The translations under genes were made by a program, and so were the position numbers. From contig PDLQ01000012.1 in assembly GCA_002591745.1 (NCBI GenBank), positions 62,001 to 126,000 of the forward strand: a stretch of DNA of 64,000 nucleotides, given 5' to 3'. The stretch's first letter is position 1, and each line of letters starts with the position of its first letter. This DNA comes from Lewinellaceae bacterium SD302. Its GTDB lineage: Bacteria; Bacteroidota; Bacteroidia; Chitinophagales; Saprospiraceae. Positions 25,639 through 34,407 of the stretch are shown here, one piece after another. Below the pieces are notes generated by a model. The model was not told the origin of the DNA, did not search any database, and was given only the letters and a program-made list of their open reading frames with translations.

Positions 25639-28600
25639 ATGCGCCTAGTCCTTACCGGCCTATTCCTTAGCCTCTTTTTTTCCCTGACCGCACAGCAGCA
25701 AAGCGCCCTGAACCTCGTTCAGATCGATACTTGCGCCAATTATTTCATCGTAGACGAGGCCATTGCGGCGCCCTATGACGCGGCAGGTACTTTCCTCTTT
25801 TTCCACCAGCATCGGGGCGCAGCCATCATTACCGAGGACAGCGATCAGTTCGGCAGTATTAGTGAGCTGAACGGTACCGGACGCTACGAACTGAACCGCG
25901 TGGCAGCCGTAAACGGCGATACGGTATTCGCCCAATTCAAATTACGGCACGACTATCTGACTGATGACAATTCAACTTCAGTCACCTTCGCCACCCCGGT
26001 GGATGCACCCGTTTCCGGTCCGCTCAGTCCCGCCCCTTTCAACGGCAACCGGGGTGGAATTCTCCTGCTCGGAAGCGACGACCCCATCACTATAAACGGC
26101 GACCTGGATGCCAGTAAGCTCGGTTTTGCCGGTGGCCAGGAATCCATCCGCGATAGCGACTGTGGTTTTCTGACCAACGCCAATGACTACTTCTACGACT
26201 CCGACAACTGGCGTGGTGCCTTCAAAGGCGGCGGAGCTGCCGCCCTGAGCTTCCTGAACGGACGGGAAACCGGACGCGGACCCAACCTCAACGGCGGCGG
26301 CGGCGGCAACGACCACAACTCCGGTGGTGGCGGCGGAGCCAATATCACAAACGGTGGAGAAGGAGCCAGCAACGAAGAACCCGGTTTTTTCAATTGCAGC
26401 GGTAACTTTCCCGGCTTAGGCGGACGACCATTACCGGGCAACGAGGCCAGTATTCAACGCATCCACTTTGGCGGTGGCGGAGGGGCTGGCCACGGTAACA
26501 ATCCGAATCCGACGGCGGGCGGAAACGGCGGCGGGATCATCGTGGTCTCCGCCCCCGGAATAGTTTTCAATGGCTCCCCTACCCTCAGCGTGAAGGGCGG
26601 CGATGCACTCGAAGTTGGCGGCGACGGCGGTGGCGGCGGTGGCGCTGGCGGCAGCATTCTACTATTCACTGAATCCGTAAGCGGTGCGGCCACTATGGAC
26701 CTGAGTGGAGGAAACGGTGCTGACGTGAATAACGAAGGACAGAACCGTTGCTTTGGCCCCGGTGGCGGAGGAAGTGGTGGTCGGCTACTGTACAACGGCC
26801 CACCCACCGGTGAGTGGAGCCTGTTGGTTGCAGGAGGAACTGGCGGGGAAAGCATCAACGGTCTGGCCTGTGCCCCCGGAGAAAATGTTGCCCAAAACGG
26901 ATCAGTCGGATTGTCCGAAGCTGCCATACAACAACCACAGACGATCCAGGAAGCTTTGAATTATCCTTCGGAAACCATTGTTCTGGAAGCGGCCTGCATC
27001 GGTTCCGCCCTGGAAATCGGTAACGCGGAAGACCAGAGTTGTTTTGCCGCACAGTGGTTCATCAATACTCCCAATGCATTCGAAACCCTGGCCGGTAATC
27101 CAGATTATGGCCCCACGAACCTACCTTCGCTTAACATCCTGTCTCTGCCCGAACCAGTAATCGGCGGCACGGTAGAATACCGTCTGGAGCGCTACGGACC
27201 CAATGGTCAAATCGTGGCGGTACTGTCCATTCGAATCCCGCTGATTGATGGCCCGACTGCTGCATTCACGGCAGTAACCGATCAACTTACCGTCGCCTTC
27301 ACCAATAACAGCACAGGAGCCAGCGGACAGCAATGGTTCTACGGGGACGGGCTGGTGAGTACCGAGGAAGATCCTGAGCATACCTACTCCGCCAGTGGCA
27401 CTTACGAGGTTACGCTGGTTGTATCAAGTGATTGCGGTAATGATACTTTGATCCAGGAAGTTACCGTGTTGGCCACAGTCCCGACGGCCGCTATCGGGGT
27501 GAGCAGCGAAGGTGTTTGCTCAGGCGACACTATTTTCCTTTACAACCTGAGCGAAAACGCCACTTCGGTGGAATGGAGTGGCCCCGTGGAATTTATGCCT
27601 GATGCTATCTCAGACACGGTTTTCGTAGTGCTGGATGCACCCGGTACGGAAACCGTAATGCTCACCGCCCAAAATGGCGATATGCAAAATGTAACGTCTA
27701 TCGAAATCTTTGCGGCGGAGCCTCCCCTATTTACTCTTACTGCCAGTGTAAACGGCAATGTCCTTACCGCGCTGGCCGAATCATTGATGAATGGAGCAAA
27801 TTTAACCTGGGAAATTTCAGGGGTTGGCACTTTCACCGGCGAATCAATCACCGTGGAACTTCCAGGCCCGGGTCTGTACGATGTTATCTTTACGGCCGAT
27901 AACGGCCTGTGCCCTCCACAAATCGAAGTCTTTACCGTCGAAGTTTTCGAACCTACGGTAGCAATTATCGACCAAACCATTACGGCTGGTTGTGCTCCAC
28001 TTTCTGTACAGTTCAACAACTTGAGTACCGGCCCCATCGATAGCCTCCGCTGGAACTTTCCCGATGGTGACCCCGCAACGGGCAACCAGTCAACGGAAAA
28101 CGTCACTTTTAACGAACCTGGCACTTACGAGGTCGAGCTGACCGTCTTCTCCCCTACCGGCCCACAGATCGCCACCCAAACGATCCAGGTTTTTGAACCG
28201 CCGGTAGCCAGTTTCACAACCGAAGAAGATCTGGGCTTTCTCATAACCACTAACCTCTCAATGTCTGCTTCCAGCTACCAGTGGGATTTTGGTGATGGGA
28301 GCGGCAGTAACGAATTTGAGCCCACTCACCAGTACGAGGCCACGGGCACCTACGAAGTTACCCTCAACGCTTTCAATGATTTCTGTAGCCGCGCCATCAG
28401 CCAAACTGTTTTCGTGGATATGATCAGTAGCGTAGCGAATCCAGAAGACATCGGCTTGGCGATCTACCCTAATCCCACTTCCGGCCAATTGCAAATAACT
28501 GGCCCCGCAGGCCAATTCAGCGTAGTAAATGCCCTTGGGCAGACCCTGTTTAGTAATCACCCAAAAGCCAGAGGAAATATGAACGTAGACCTGGGTAGTC

Positions 28601-28674
28601 AGCCGGCGGGTATTTACTTACTGCGGTTCGAGCATGAGGGAACTAGTTACACTTTCAGGATTCAGAAGGATTAG
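25639..28674 (+). CDS. Secreted PKD-domain protein with glycine-rich region and T9SS type A sorting domain
   Basis: A 1011 aa protein from ATG 25639, chosen because it begins with a signal peptide (MRLVLTGLFLSLFFSLTAQ). A region at about 195-400 is very rich in glycine, with runs of four to six Gly (for example NLNGGGGGNDHNSGGGGGAN). At least three PKD-like modules follow: FTAVTDQLTVAFTNNSTGAS with YGDGLVSTEEDPEHTYSASG; VQFNNLSTGPIDSLRWNFPD; YQWDFGDGSGSNEFEPTHQY. The C-terminus is a type A sorting domain (LAIYPNPTSGQLQITG ... AGIYLLRFEHEG), which directs T9SS export and surface attachment. The ligand is unknown; adhesion or polysaccharide binding is plausible. Confidence 0.85.
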   Translation: MRLVLTGLFLSLFFSLTAQQQSALNLVQIDTCANYFIVDEAIAAPYDAAGTFLFFHQHRGAAIITEDSDQFGSISELNGTGRYELNRVAAVNGDTVFAQFKLRHDYLTDDNSTSVTFATPVDAPVSGPLSPAPFNGNRGGILLLGSDDPITINGDLDASKLGFAGGQESIRDSDCGFLTNANDYFYDSDNWRGAFKGGGAAALSFLNGRETGRGPNLNGGGGGNDHNSGGGGGANITNGGEGASNEEPGFFNCSGNFPGLGGRPLPGNEASIQRIHFGGGGGAGHGNNPNPTAGGNGGGIIVVSAPGIVFNGSPTLSVKGGDALEVGGDGGGGGGAGGSILLFTESVSGAATMDLSGGNGADVNNEGQNRCFGPGGGGSGGRLLYNGPPTGEWSLLVAGGTGGESINGLACAPGENVAQNGSVGLSEAAIQQPQTIQEALNYPSETIVLEAACIGSALEIGNAEDQSCFAAQWFINTPNAFETLAGNPDYGPTNLPSLNILSLPEPVIGGTVEYRLERYGPNGQIVAVLSIRIPLIDGPTAAFTAVTDQLTVAFTNNSTGASGQQWFYGDGLVSTEEDPEHTYSASGTYEVTLVVSSDCGNDTLIQEVTVLATVPTAAIGVSSEGVCSGDTIFLYNLSENATSVEWSGPVEFMPDAISDTVFVVLDAPGTETVMLTAQNGDMQNVTSIEIFAAEPPLFTLTASVNGNVLTALAESLMNGANLTWEISGVGTFTGESITVELPGPGLYDVIFTADNGLCPPQIEVFTVEVFEPTVAIIDQTITAGCAPLSVQFNNLSTGPIDSLRWNFPDGDPATGNQSTENVTFNEPGTYEVELTVFSPTGPQIATQTIQVFEPPVASFTTEEDLGFLITTNLSMSASSYQWDFGDGSGSNEFEPTHQYEATGTYEVTLNAFNDFCSRAISQTVFVDMISSVANPEDIGLAIYPNPTSGQLQITGPAGQFSVVNALGQTLFSNHPKARGNMNVDLGSQPAGIYLLRFEHEGTSYTFRIQKD

Positions 28675-28735
28675 CAATCGTTGAATCCACAAAAAACCGT
28701 TTCAATCCGCGTGATCCGTGGCTTGAACTGTCCAT

Positions 28736-28753
28736 AGCGACCGGGAGGTCGCT
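28736..28753. repeat. REP-like hairpin AGCGACC-GGGA-GGTCGCT
   Basis: A perfect 7-bp stem with a 4-base loop lying between the cargo gene stop and the polX stop. It is the reverse complement of the copy at 32028-32045; related copies occur at 51278-51363. Confidence 0.7.
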
Positions 28754-28761
28754 GGCTAAAC

Positions 28762-30390
28762 TTATTTCCCGAACCAGGCTAAAAAATCCTTAACTCCCCG
28801 CGTATTCAAGCACATCTCCGCCGTCAGCCCGCCTTTTCGAGCAGCCAGTACCCCGTAGCGGATGTCGTGAATCCCCCCCACGGAGTGGGCATCGGGGTTG
28901 ACACTGATCGGCACACCCTTTTCCAGGGCAACGGGAATCCAGCTCCAGTCCAGGTCCAGGCGATAAGGATTGGCGTTCAGTTCGATGCAAACACCATGTT
29001 CGGCACAGGCTTCAATCACGGCCAGATGATCGATTGGATAGCCTTCCCGACTCAACAGCAATCGACCGGTGGGGTGCCCGAGGATATGGGTATAGGGATT
29101 TTTAATGGCCGTGATCAAACGTTCCGTCGCCTTTTCCTTGTCCATACCCAGATTGCTGTGAATGGAGGCTATGATAACATCGAAGCCGGCCAGCACCTCG
29201 TCGGGGTAATCCAGGGAGCCGTCGTTGAGAATATCGCTTTCGATTCCCTTCAGGATCCGAAACGGGGCCAGTTCCAGATTCAGGGCATCCACTTCGGCCC
29301 ACTGTTCTCTTAGTCGATCTTCTTTGAGGCCGTTGGCGTAAAAGGCTGATTTTGAATGGTCGGTGATCAATAGATATTCATATCCAGCGTCACGGGAAGA
29401 CACGGCCATTTCACGCAAGCTATTGATTCCGTCGGAATAGGTAGAGTGACTATGCACCACCCCTTTTATATCGCTCTCTTCCAATAGTTTAGGAACCTCT
29501 TTCTCACCTTTTGAAACAAGCCAATCTTTGGCCTCTCTCAACTCCGGCGACACGAATTCCAGCCCCAACTTCGCAAAAACTTCGGCTTCCGTTTTGAATG
29601 CACCTACTTTACTGATGCCCGCTACATACTCCGAACTGCCAGTGCGTTCGAATTGCACCGTCCCCCAATTATCAGCAGTAGCCGGATAAATGATGACCGG
29701 TACTTCTTCGTAGGTAGCTTTAAACAAAGCCTCACTGCTCATATTTTCAAAGCTTTCCAGCTCCGAAATTCGGTCGAGAGGCAGGTCGGTGATCAACTCG
29801 ATTTCCGTTAAAGTTGGCATCCGGCGACGTAAAGCTCCGGTAGCAGCCCAGCGCACTTCCTCTCCGAATTGTTTCTTCAGTTCCGCAAAGAGTTGCCTGG
29901 CCAGGACTTCCAGCGTCCGGTAGTGAAACTGACCGCTACTGCGCTGCACGAATTCCAGTTTCTTCTTGAGACTTGCCTGGGTCTTTGCTCCAAACCCCTT
30001 CAGTTCCACCAGACGATTCTCATTGACGGCGTACAGCAATTCTCCAATACTTTCCACGCCCAGTCCTTCCCAGACGGCTTTTACTTTTTTGGGGCCGAAA
30101 CCGGATATTCCCAGCATTTCCACCACGCCGGGTGGGGTTTGGGCCAGCCACTTATCCAGCGTCGGCATACTCCCGGTGGTTCTCAGGGCATCAATTTTTT
30201 CGGTGATCGCCTTACCGACACCGGGAATGGCGCTGATCTCTTCCAGGCTCATATCCGCCAGGGGACGCTCCAGCTTCCGCAATTTCATATATGCGTTGCT
30301 GTAAGATCGGATCTTGAAGGGGTTGTCACCGTGTAGTTCCATGATCTTACCAAGGAGCTGAAAGGCGCGGGCGATTTCCGGGTTTGTCAT
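28762..30390 (-). CDS. polX: PolX-type protein: HhH, polymerase X fold and PHP phosphoesterase
   Basis: A 542 aa protein. The N-terminus has helix-hairpin-helix units (EISAIPGVGKAITEKI, LGISGFGPKKVKAVWEG, LVELKGFGAKTQASLKKKL). In the polymerase palm the usual GS-RR and DxD pattern reads ATGALRRRMPTLTEIELITD, so the catalytic carboxylates appear as ExE and the GS as GA. The C-terminal PHP domain keeps its metal ligands (VHSHSTYSDG, LITDHSKS, GIESDI, IASIHSN, ILGHPTG, NPDAHS). PolX acts in base excision repair; here a 3'-5' exonuclease or phosphoesterase role without polymerization is likely. It diverges from the neighbouring cargo gene with only 35 bases between starts. Confidence 0.9.
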   Translation of the reverse strand: MTNPEIARAFQLLGKIMELHGDNPFKIRSYSNAYMKLRKLERPLADMSLEEISAIPGVGKAITEKIDALRTTGSMPTLDKWLAQTPPGVVEMLGISGFGPKKVKAVWEGLGVESIGELLYAVNENRLVELKGFGAKTQASLKKKLEFVQRSSGQFHYRTLEVLARQLFAELKKQFGEEVRWAATGALRRRMPTLTEIELITDLPLDRISELESFENMSSEALFKATYEEVPVIIYPATADNWGTVQFERTGSSEYVAGISKVGAFKTEAEVFAKLGLEFVSPELREAKDWLVSKGEKEVPKLLEESDIKGVVHSHSTYSDGINSLREMAVSSRDAGYEYLLITDHSKSAFYANGLKEDRLREQWAEVDALNLELAPFRILKGIESDILNDGSLDYPDEVLAGFDVIIASIHSNLGMDKEKATERLITAIKNPYTHILGHPTGRLLLSREGYPIDHLAVIEACAEHGVCIELNANPYRLDLDWSWIPVALEKGVPISVNPDAHSVGGIHDIRYGVLAARKGGLTAEMCLNTRGVKDFLAWFGK

Positions 30391-30425
30391 GCGGTAAAGA
30401 TAAACGGGTTCCCTACATTGTACGC

Positions 30426-32012
30426 ATGAAAATAAAGCTAACGCTCCTATTTTGTGTCTTGGCCGGAAGCCTGGTCGCCCAGTATGATTTCCCGGTTGTC
30501 ATCAATGGATTGTCGGTTAGTCTGGACTACCAAAGTAGCAAAGCTTTTGCAGCCAGAGACTGGTTGGCCGGCGAAGATTCAGCTTGCCTAACGGACTCCG
30601 TCTTGATCAGTTTCACCATTTTTCCCCGGGAAGAGACTCCACCGCCGGGCGCCGCGGATAGTATCTATTTGGACTGCGCCAACTTTACTTCCGAGAGTGT
30701 AGAGATCTGGTGGAAAGGTAGCCAGGGTCAGTGGTTGGTCACGGACAGCTACGCCCTGATCGGCGGTTTCGACGGCTGTGACTGTACCATGGATTGTCCG
30801 GCGGCCACTTCACCGATACTCATCAATGGCCTCGCTGCGGCCTATGAAGACACTGGCAGTTTCGGCCTCCTGGCCCGCGACCTGGTAGCCAAGCAACGTC
30901 CGGATCACTCCTACAGCTTCAGCGACGATGCAGCCGACAGCATCCGAACTTATGTGTGTGAAGACGGCGAAGTACTGGTTCTGGACATCTTCGCTCACGC
31001 GCCGGGACTCTCCCCGCGCTCGGCCCAAACCTACGTAGCTCTCAACCCGGCCAATTGCAATGGCGAAGACATTGCCGGCCGCTCGCCCAGAATTATTCAG
31101 GGATTAAGTGTTCCCACCGACCAGGGAGGACTGATCACCGTCCCCGCCCGAATGTTTGCAGCCCCGTTCGCGGAAAACCAGCAGCTTTCGTTCGGTACTG
31201 ACCCCGGTGACAGTCTGTTTAGTTTCAATTGCAGCCAGATCGGGACGGGAGGAATCTTGCTTACACTCTACAACCATCAAAACGGATCACCGGGTCCGGC
31301 TGCCTCTACTTACGTGATCGGAGACGACGGCCGGCGCTTCTGCGCTGGCTTCGCCCCTCCCATTGCCTTTAATGACGACCAGGAGGACGCAACCGAGGTC
31401 AGCAGTTGCGAACAATTCGCCCAGTTCCAGTTTGCCAGCCGGGAAGCGGGCGAAGCCGATCCGGATAGTACCGGCGGTGCGGGCAATACTGTCTGGCACC
31501 ATTTTCCTTTAGCAGTTGAGGGTGAAAACACAAACCTGACCATCAGACCGGTCGACAGTCTCTACCTCGCCGTCTATGAGCCAGTAGAAAACCCGGGAAC
31601 ACCCATCGTCAGTGGCCTGATAACGACCGACACCACTATCAACCTCTGCTGGAAGGGCGAGCCGTTCGAAAGCTGGTCACTGCAAATCCAGCAAATCCGA
31701 CCGGATAAAGTGACGCGTTACTATCTCCAAACCGGGCTGGAAGGCGCTTGCACCAGTAGTTTAGAAGAAAGCACTGCTACTTTGGTAGACCTATTTCTCT
31801 TTCCCAACCCAAGCAGGGGGCGTTTCAAAATTGGCGGTTTAGCCGGTAATCAGCAAATAGAAAAACTCGAAGTTTACAGCCCCACCGGACGATTGATAGG
31901 TGGACTTCAAAGTAGCCATGTCTTTGATCTGACTGGTAGGCCGAGCGGAGTTTACTATGTTCGCGTATTTGTGAACGGAGAAAGTAAGATGTTGAGCGTC
32001 TTGCATCATTGA
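30426..32012 (+). CDS. Secreted protein with T9SS type A sorting domain, unknown function
   Basis: A 528 aa protein. The start at 30426 begins a signal peptide (MKIKLTLLFCVLAGSLVAQ). The body has repeated beta modules of about 100 aa beginning with similar phrases (PVVINGLSVSLDYQ, SPILINGLAAAYEDTGSFGL, PRIIQGLSVPTDQGGLITV), each with an ARD/ARM motif and cysteines, so internal duplication is likely. The C-terminus is a type A sorting domain (LFLFPNPSRGRFKIGG ... SGVYYVRVFVNG). Three copies of the dispersed word lie inside the gene (30531, 31776, 31908). I do not recognise the repeated module. Confidence 0.75.
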   Translation: MKIKLTLLFCVLAGSLVAQYDFPVVINGLSVSLDYQSSKAFAARDWLAGEDSACLTDSVLISFTIFPREETPPPGAADSIYLDCANFTSESVEIWWKGSQGQWLVTDSYALIGGFDGCDCTMDCPAATSPILINGLAAAYEDTGSFGLLARDLVAKQRPDHSYSFSDDAADSIRTYVCEDGEVLVLDIFAHAPGLSPRSAQTYVALNPANCNGEDIAGRSPRIIQGLSVPTDQGGLITVPARMFAAPFAENQQLSFGTDPGDSLFSFNCSQIGTGGILLTLYNHQNGSPGPAASTYVIGDDGRRFCAGFAPPIAFNDDQEDATEVSSCEQFAQFQFASREAGEADPDSTGGAGNTVWHHFPLAVEGENTNLTIRPVDSLYLAVYEPVENPGTPIVSGLITTDTTINLCWKGEPFESWSLQIQQIRPDKVTRYYLQTGLEGACTSSLEESTATLVDLFLFPNPSRGRFKIGGLAGNQQIEKLEVYSPTGRLIGGLQSSHVFDLTGRPSGVYYVRVFVNGESKMLSVLHH

Positions 32013-32451
32013 CAAAAGAATATGGCTAGCGACCTCCCGGTCGCTTTATGGGATATGCTGCTCTCCGAGCGCGAGCCAGTAAGGTCTGTTTGGCTTTCAA
32101 CACAGGGTCCTTCGGCCCGGCCTGACGAAGCAAAATAACCATCTGCTCTTCTGCGGTCCTCCGCATGAAACCATTTGTGATCAAGTAGTCTAGCTTGTAT
32201 TTGCCAATTTAACGAGTAGTTCGGACCGGAGGTCCTCGACCCAATGAAACTGATCGTTCTGGTTTCTTGTAAATACTTCTGAACAGTTTAATATTATACC
32301 TTACCGCTCTCAATTTAATATCGCCGGTCCGTCCAACCGGGCTAGGGGCTGGCTCCATAGTGAAATTGAATCGACGTTTCTTCAGAAACTATCACCGGAC
32401 AATAATTTAACACTTTTGACGCTTTACACTTTTAAACCAACGCAACTACTC
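32013..32451. other. Intergenic region with a REP-like hairpin, no convincing gene
   Basis: The 439 bases between the T9SS cargo and OmpA lipoprotein genes hold the hairpin at 32028-32045. A minus-strand 46-codon frame (32166 to 32026) runs into that hairpin and looks spurious. The 3' part (about 32270-32450) is AT-rich and probably contains the promoter of the OmpA gene. The region may be decayed coding sequence, but no homology is recognisable by eye. Confidence 0.5.
32028..32045. repeat. REP-like hairpin AGCGACC-TCCC-GGTCGCT
   Basis: A perfect 7-bp stem, 4-base loop, 15 bases after the stop of the cargo gene, preceded by TATGGCT. It is the same element as at 28736-28753 in the other orientation. 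Confidence 0.7.
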
Positions 32452-33237
32452 ATGAAATATCCGATTTTGATCGCTTCGTTGCTGCTTTTGACGTTCACCT
32501 CCTGTAAAAACAAGGAAGTGGAGCGTTTGCAAACGGAGTTACGACTGAAGAGTGAGCAAACCAAACAATTAGAAAACCAGCTCGAGAACTCTCAACTGAC
32601 CAATGCCAACTTGCTGGATCGTATGGAAGATCTCTCCGTCATCAGCAAAGAAGGGGCCAGCAGTATCCGGGCTTCGCTGGAAAGTATCAGCGGGCAAACG
32701 GCCTTTATTCAGGACATGAGCCGTGAGATGCAACGTAAAGACAGTCTGAATCTCGCTCTGGTGATGAACCTGAAACGCTCTCTGAACAACGTCAATGACA
32801 ACGACATCCAGGTGGAAGTACGTGGCGGCAAAGTACATGTAAGCATCAGCGACCAGATGCTGTTTGGCTCCGGTAGCGCCCGGGTAAACTCGGCCGCAAA
32901 CGAAGTATTGGGCAAAGTAGCCACCGTTCTTAACGATCACCGCGACCTGGACGTCATTGTGGAAGGCCACACCGATAACGTGCCGATCAAAGCCAAAGGC
33001 ATCCGCGATAACTGGGAGCTGAGTACCATGAGGGCCGCCGCCGTAGTGCGTGTGCTTTCTGACGAGTATTACGTAGATCCGGCGCGCCTGAGTGCCGCCG
33101 GCCGCGCCGAATTCGATCCGCGTGGTGACAATGCCACCGCTAACGGCCGGGCCATGAACCGCCGTACCGAGATTGTGATCACCCCGAAACTCGACGAATT
33201 CTTTAAACTGATGGAACAACCGGGCAGCCCGGGATAG
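32452..33237 (+). CDS. OmpA-family lipoprotein with N-terminal coiled coil
   Basis: A 261 aa protein. The start at 32452 gives a lipobox signal (MKYPILIASLLLLTFTSC). Next comes a coiled-coil region rich in Gln/Leu/Glu heptads (about 20-105) and a C-terminal OmpA domain with VIVEGHTDNVPIKAKGIRDN, ELSTMRAAAVVRVL and NRRTEIVITP. This domain binds peptidoglycan, so the protein probably links the outer membrane to the wall. One GCTACTTTG copy (as CAAAGTAGC at 32913-32921) lies in the gene. Its 3' end overlaps the convergent aguA gene by 35 bases. Confidence 0.88.
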   Translation: MKYPILIASLLLLTFTSCKNKEVERLQTELRLKSEQTKQLENQLENSQLTNANLLDRMEDLSVISKEGASSIRASLESISGQTAFIQDMSREMQRKDSLNLALVMNLKRSLNNVNDNDIQVEVRGGKVHVSISDQMLFGSGSARVNSAANEVLGKVATVLNDHRDLDVIVEGHTDNVPIKAKGIRDNWELSTMRAAAVVRVLSDEYYVDPARLSAAGRAEFDPRGDNATANGRAMNRRTEIVITPKLDEFFKLMEQPGSPG

Positions 33238-34300
33238 CAGGAATCTGCATGGTCAGACAATGAATGCTGCCGTGCTGTTCAAGTAAAAAGTCCGCCGACT
33301 GGAGGACGATGGAGCGATCCGGAAAGGCCCGTTGCAAGACGGCTACCGCTTCCGGATCGCTTTTTTTGTCTATGGCCGGTACGATCACCGCTCCGTTGGT
33401 GATGAGAAAGTTGGCGTAGCTGGCTGGAAGCCGACGCCGATCCTCCTGGCTGTATACCGGTGAGGGCCAGGGAAGCGGCAGCAATTCATAATTTACCCCT
33501 TCCGTATTTTTAAAGGTAGCCAGTTGCTGGGCCATGCGCTGAAATTCATTGTAGTGCTCATCATCGGGATCATCGCAGGCCTGGTAGACAATAACATTAC
33601 CGGGAGCAAAACGGGCCAGGGTGTCGATGTGGCCGTCGGTATCGTCATTTTCCAGATGACCGTAATCCAGTAGTAGCAACTGTCGGATGCCCAGGAATCG
33701 CTTGAGTAACATGATAAGTTCTTCCCTGCTGTGATGCGAATTTCTCCTGGTGTGAAACAGGCACTTACTGGTGCTCATGACCGTACCGGCTCCGTCACTT
33801 TCGATACTGCCACCCTCCAAGACAAGGGGCAGAGGGTTGTACTGAGCACCGTACAAAATCGCTCGTGCGACCAAACCACGGGTGACGGCATTATCCAGCT
33901 CAGCGGGGTATTTTTCACCCCAGCCGTTGAAGGTAAAGTCACAAACTGTAGCTCGGCCATTTTCGATGATCGTAATGGGGCCGAAGTCCCTGGCCCATAC
34001 GTCATTGGTATCCAGATAGACCAGATAAAGCGGATACCTGAAAGCATAGATGATACGATCGAAACGAATATTCTCCGGTCCTCTGACCTCTTTCTCATTT
34101 CTTTCCGTCCAGACTTGATTGAATAATTTTTGGTCTGACAGAACCAAGATAACGGGCGTATATTGACAGATCGTAGCACATAAGTCCAGGTGCTGACGGG
34201 CGGTGGGAATACTCAGTTCGCCGTAGTCACCACCCCGGCGTGGGAAGCTGAGTAAAACAACTTGTTGGGGGTGCCATTCGGGGGGTAAGTGGTGGTTCAT
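33203..34300 (-). CDS. aguA: Agmatine deiminase
   Basis: A peptidyl-arginine-deiminase family enzyme that converts agmatine to N-carbamoylputrescine. Visible motifs are TNDVWARDFGPITIIENG, LVLEGGSIESDGAGTVMST, LLDYGHLENDDTDGHID with the active-site His, and the C-terminal catalytic Cys in QHGSIHCLTMQIP. The start is set at ATG 34300 (MNHHLPPEWHPQQ), which fits the family N-terminus. The last 35 bases overlap the end of the convergent OmpA gene. Together with aguB at 23654-24529 it completes putrescine synthesis from agmatine. Confidence 0.93.
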   Translation of the reverse strand: MNHHLPPEWHPQQVVLLSFPRRGGDYGELSIPTARQHLDLCATICQYTPVILVLSDQKLFNQVWTERNEKEVRGPENIRFDRIIYAFRYPLYLVYLDTNDVWARDFGPITIIENGRATVCDFTFNGWGEKYPAELDNAVTRGLVARAILYGAQYNPLPLVLEGGSIESDGAGTVMSTSKCLFHTRRNSHHSREELIMLLKRFLGIRQLLLLDYGHLENDDTDGHIDTLARFAPGNVIVYQACDDPDDEHYNEFQRMAQQLATFKNTEGVNYELLPLPWPSPVYSQEDRRRLPASYANFLITNGAVIVPAIDKKSDPEAVAVLQRAFPDRSIVLQSADFLLEQHGSIHCLTMQIPAIPGCPVVPSV

Positions 34301-34319
34301 GGTTCGTGTTTCCCCACCA

Positions 34320-34384
34320 GAGTACGCCACTATCCGAGCGGCTAGAACTATTTCGCTCCTAGCTGCTCGGATAGTGGCGTACTC
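34320..34384. repeat. Near-perfect 26-bp inverted repeat
   Basis: Arms 34320-34345 and 34359-34384 match at 25 of 26 positions, with a 13-base loop. The element begins and ends with GAGTACGCC / GGCGTACTC. It lies between aguA's start and the stop of the DUF4403 gene, both on the minus strand. There is no T run, so it is not a classical terminator. Confidence 0.7.
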
Positions 34385-34407
34385 CGGAGGCGGTCAAAGA
34401 ATAAGCT

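Noticed and set aside
32026-32166. 46-codon minus-strand frame in the 439-base gap
   Set aside because: Its end is made of the REP-like hairpin and there is no ribosome binding site or family match; treated as chance.
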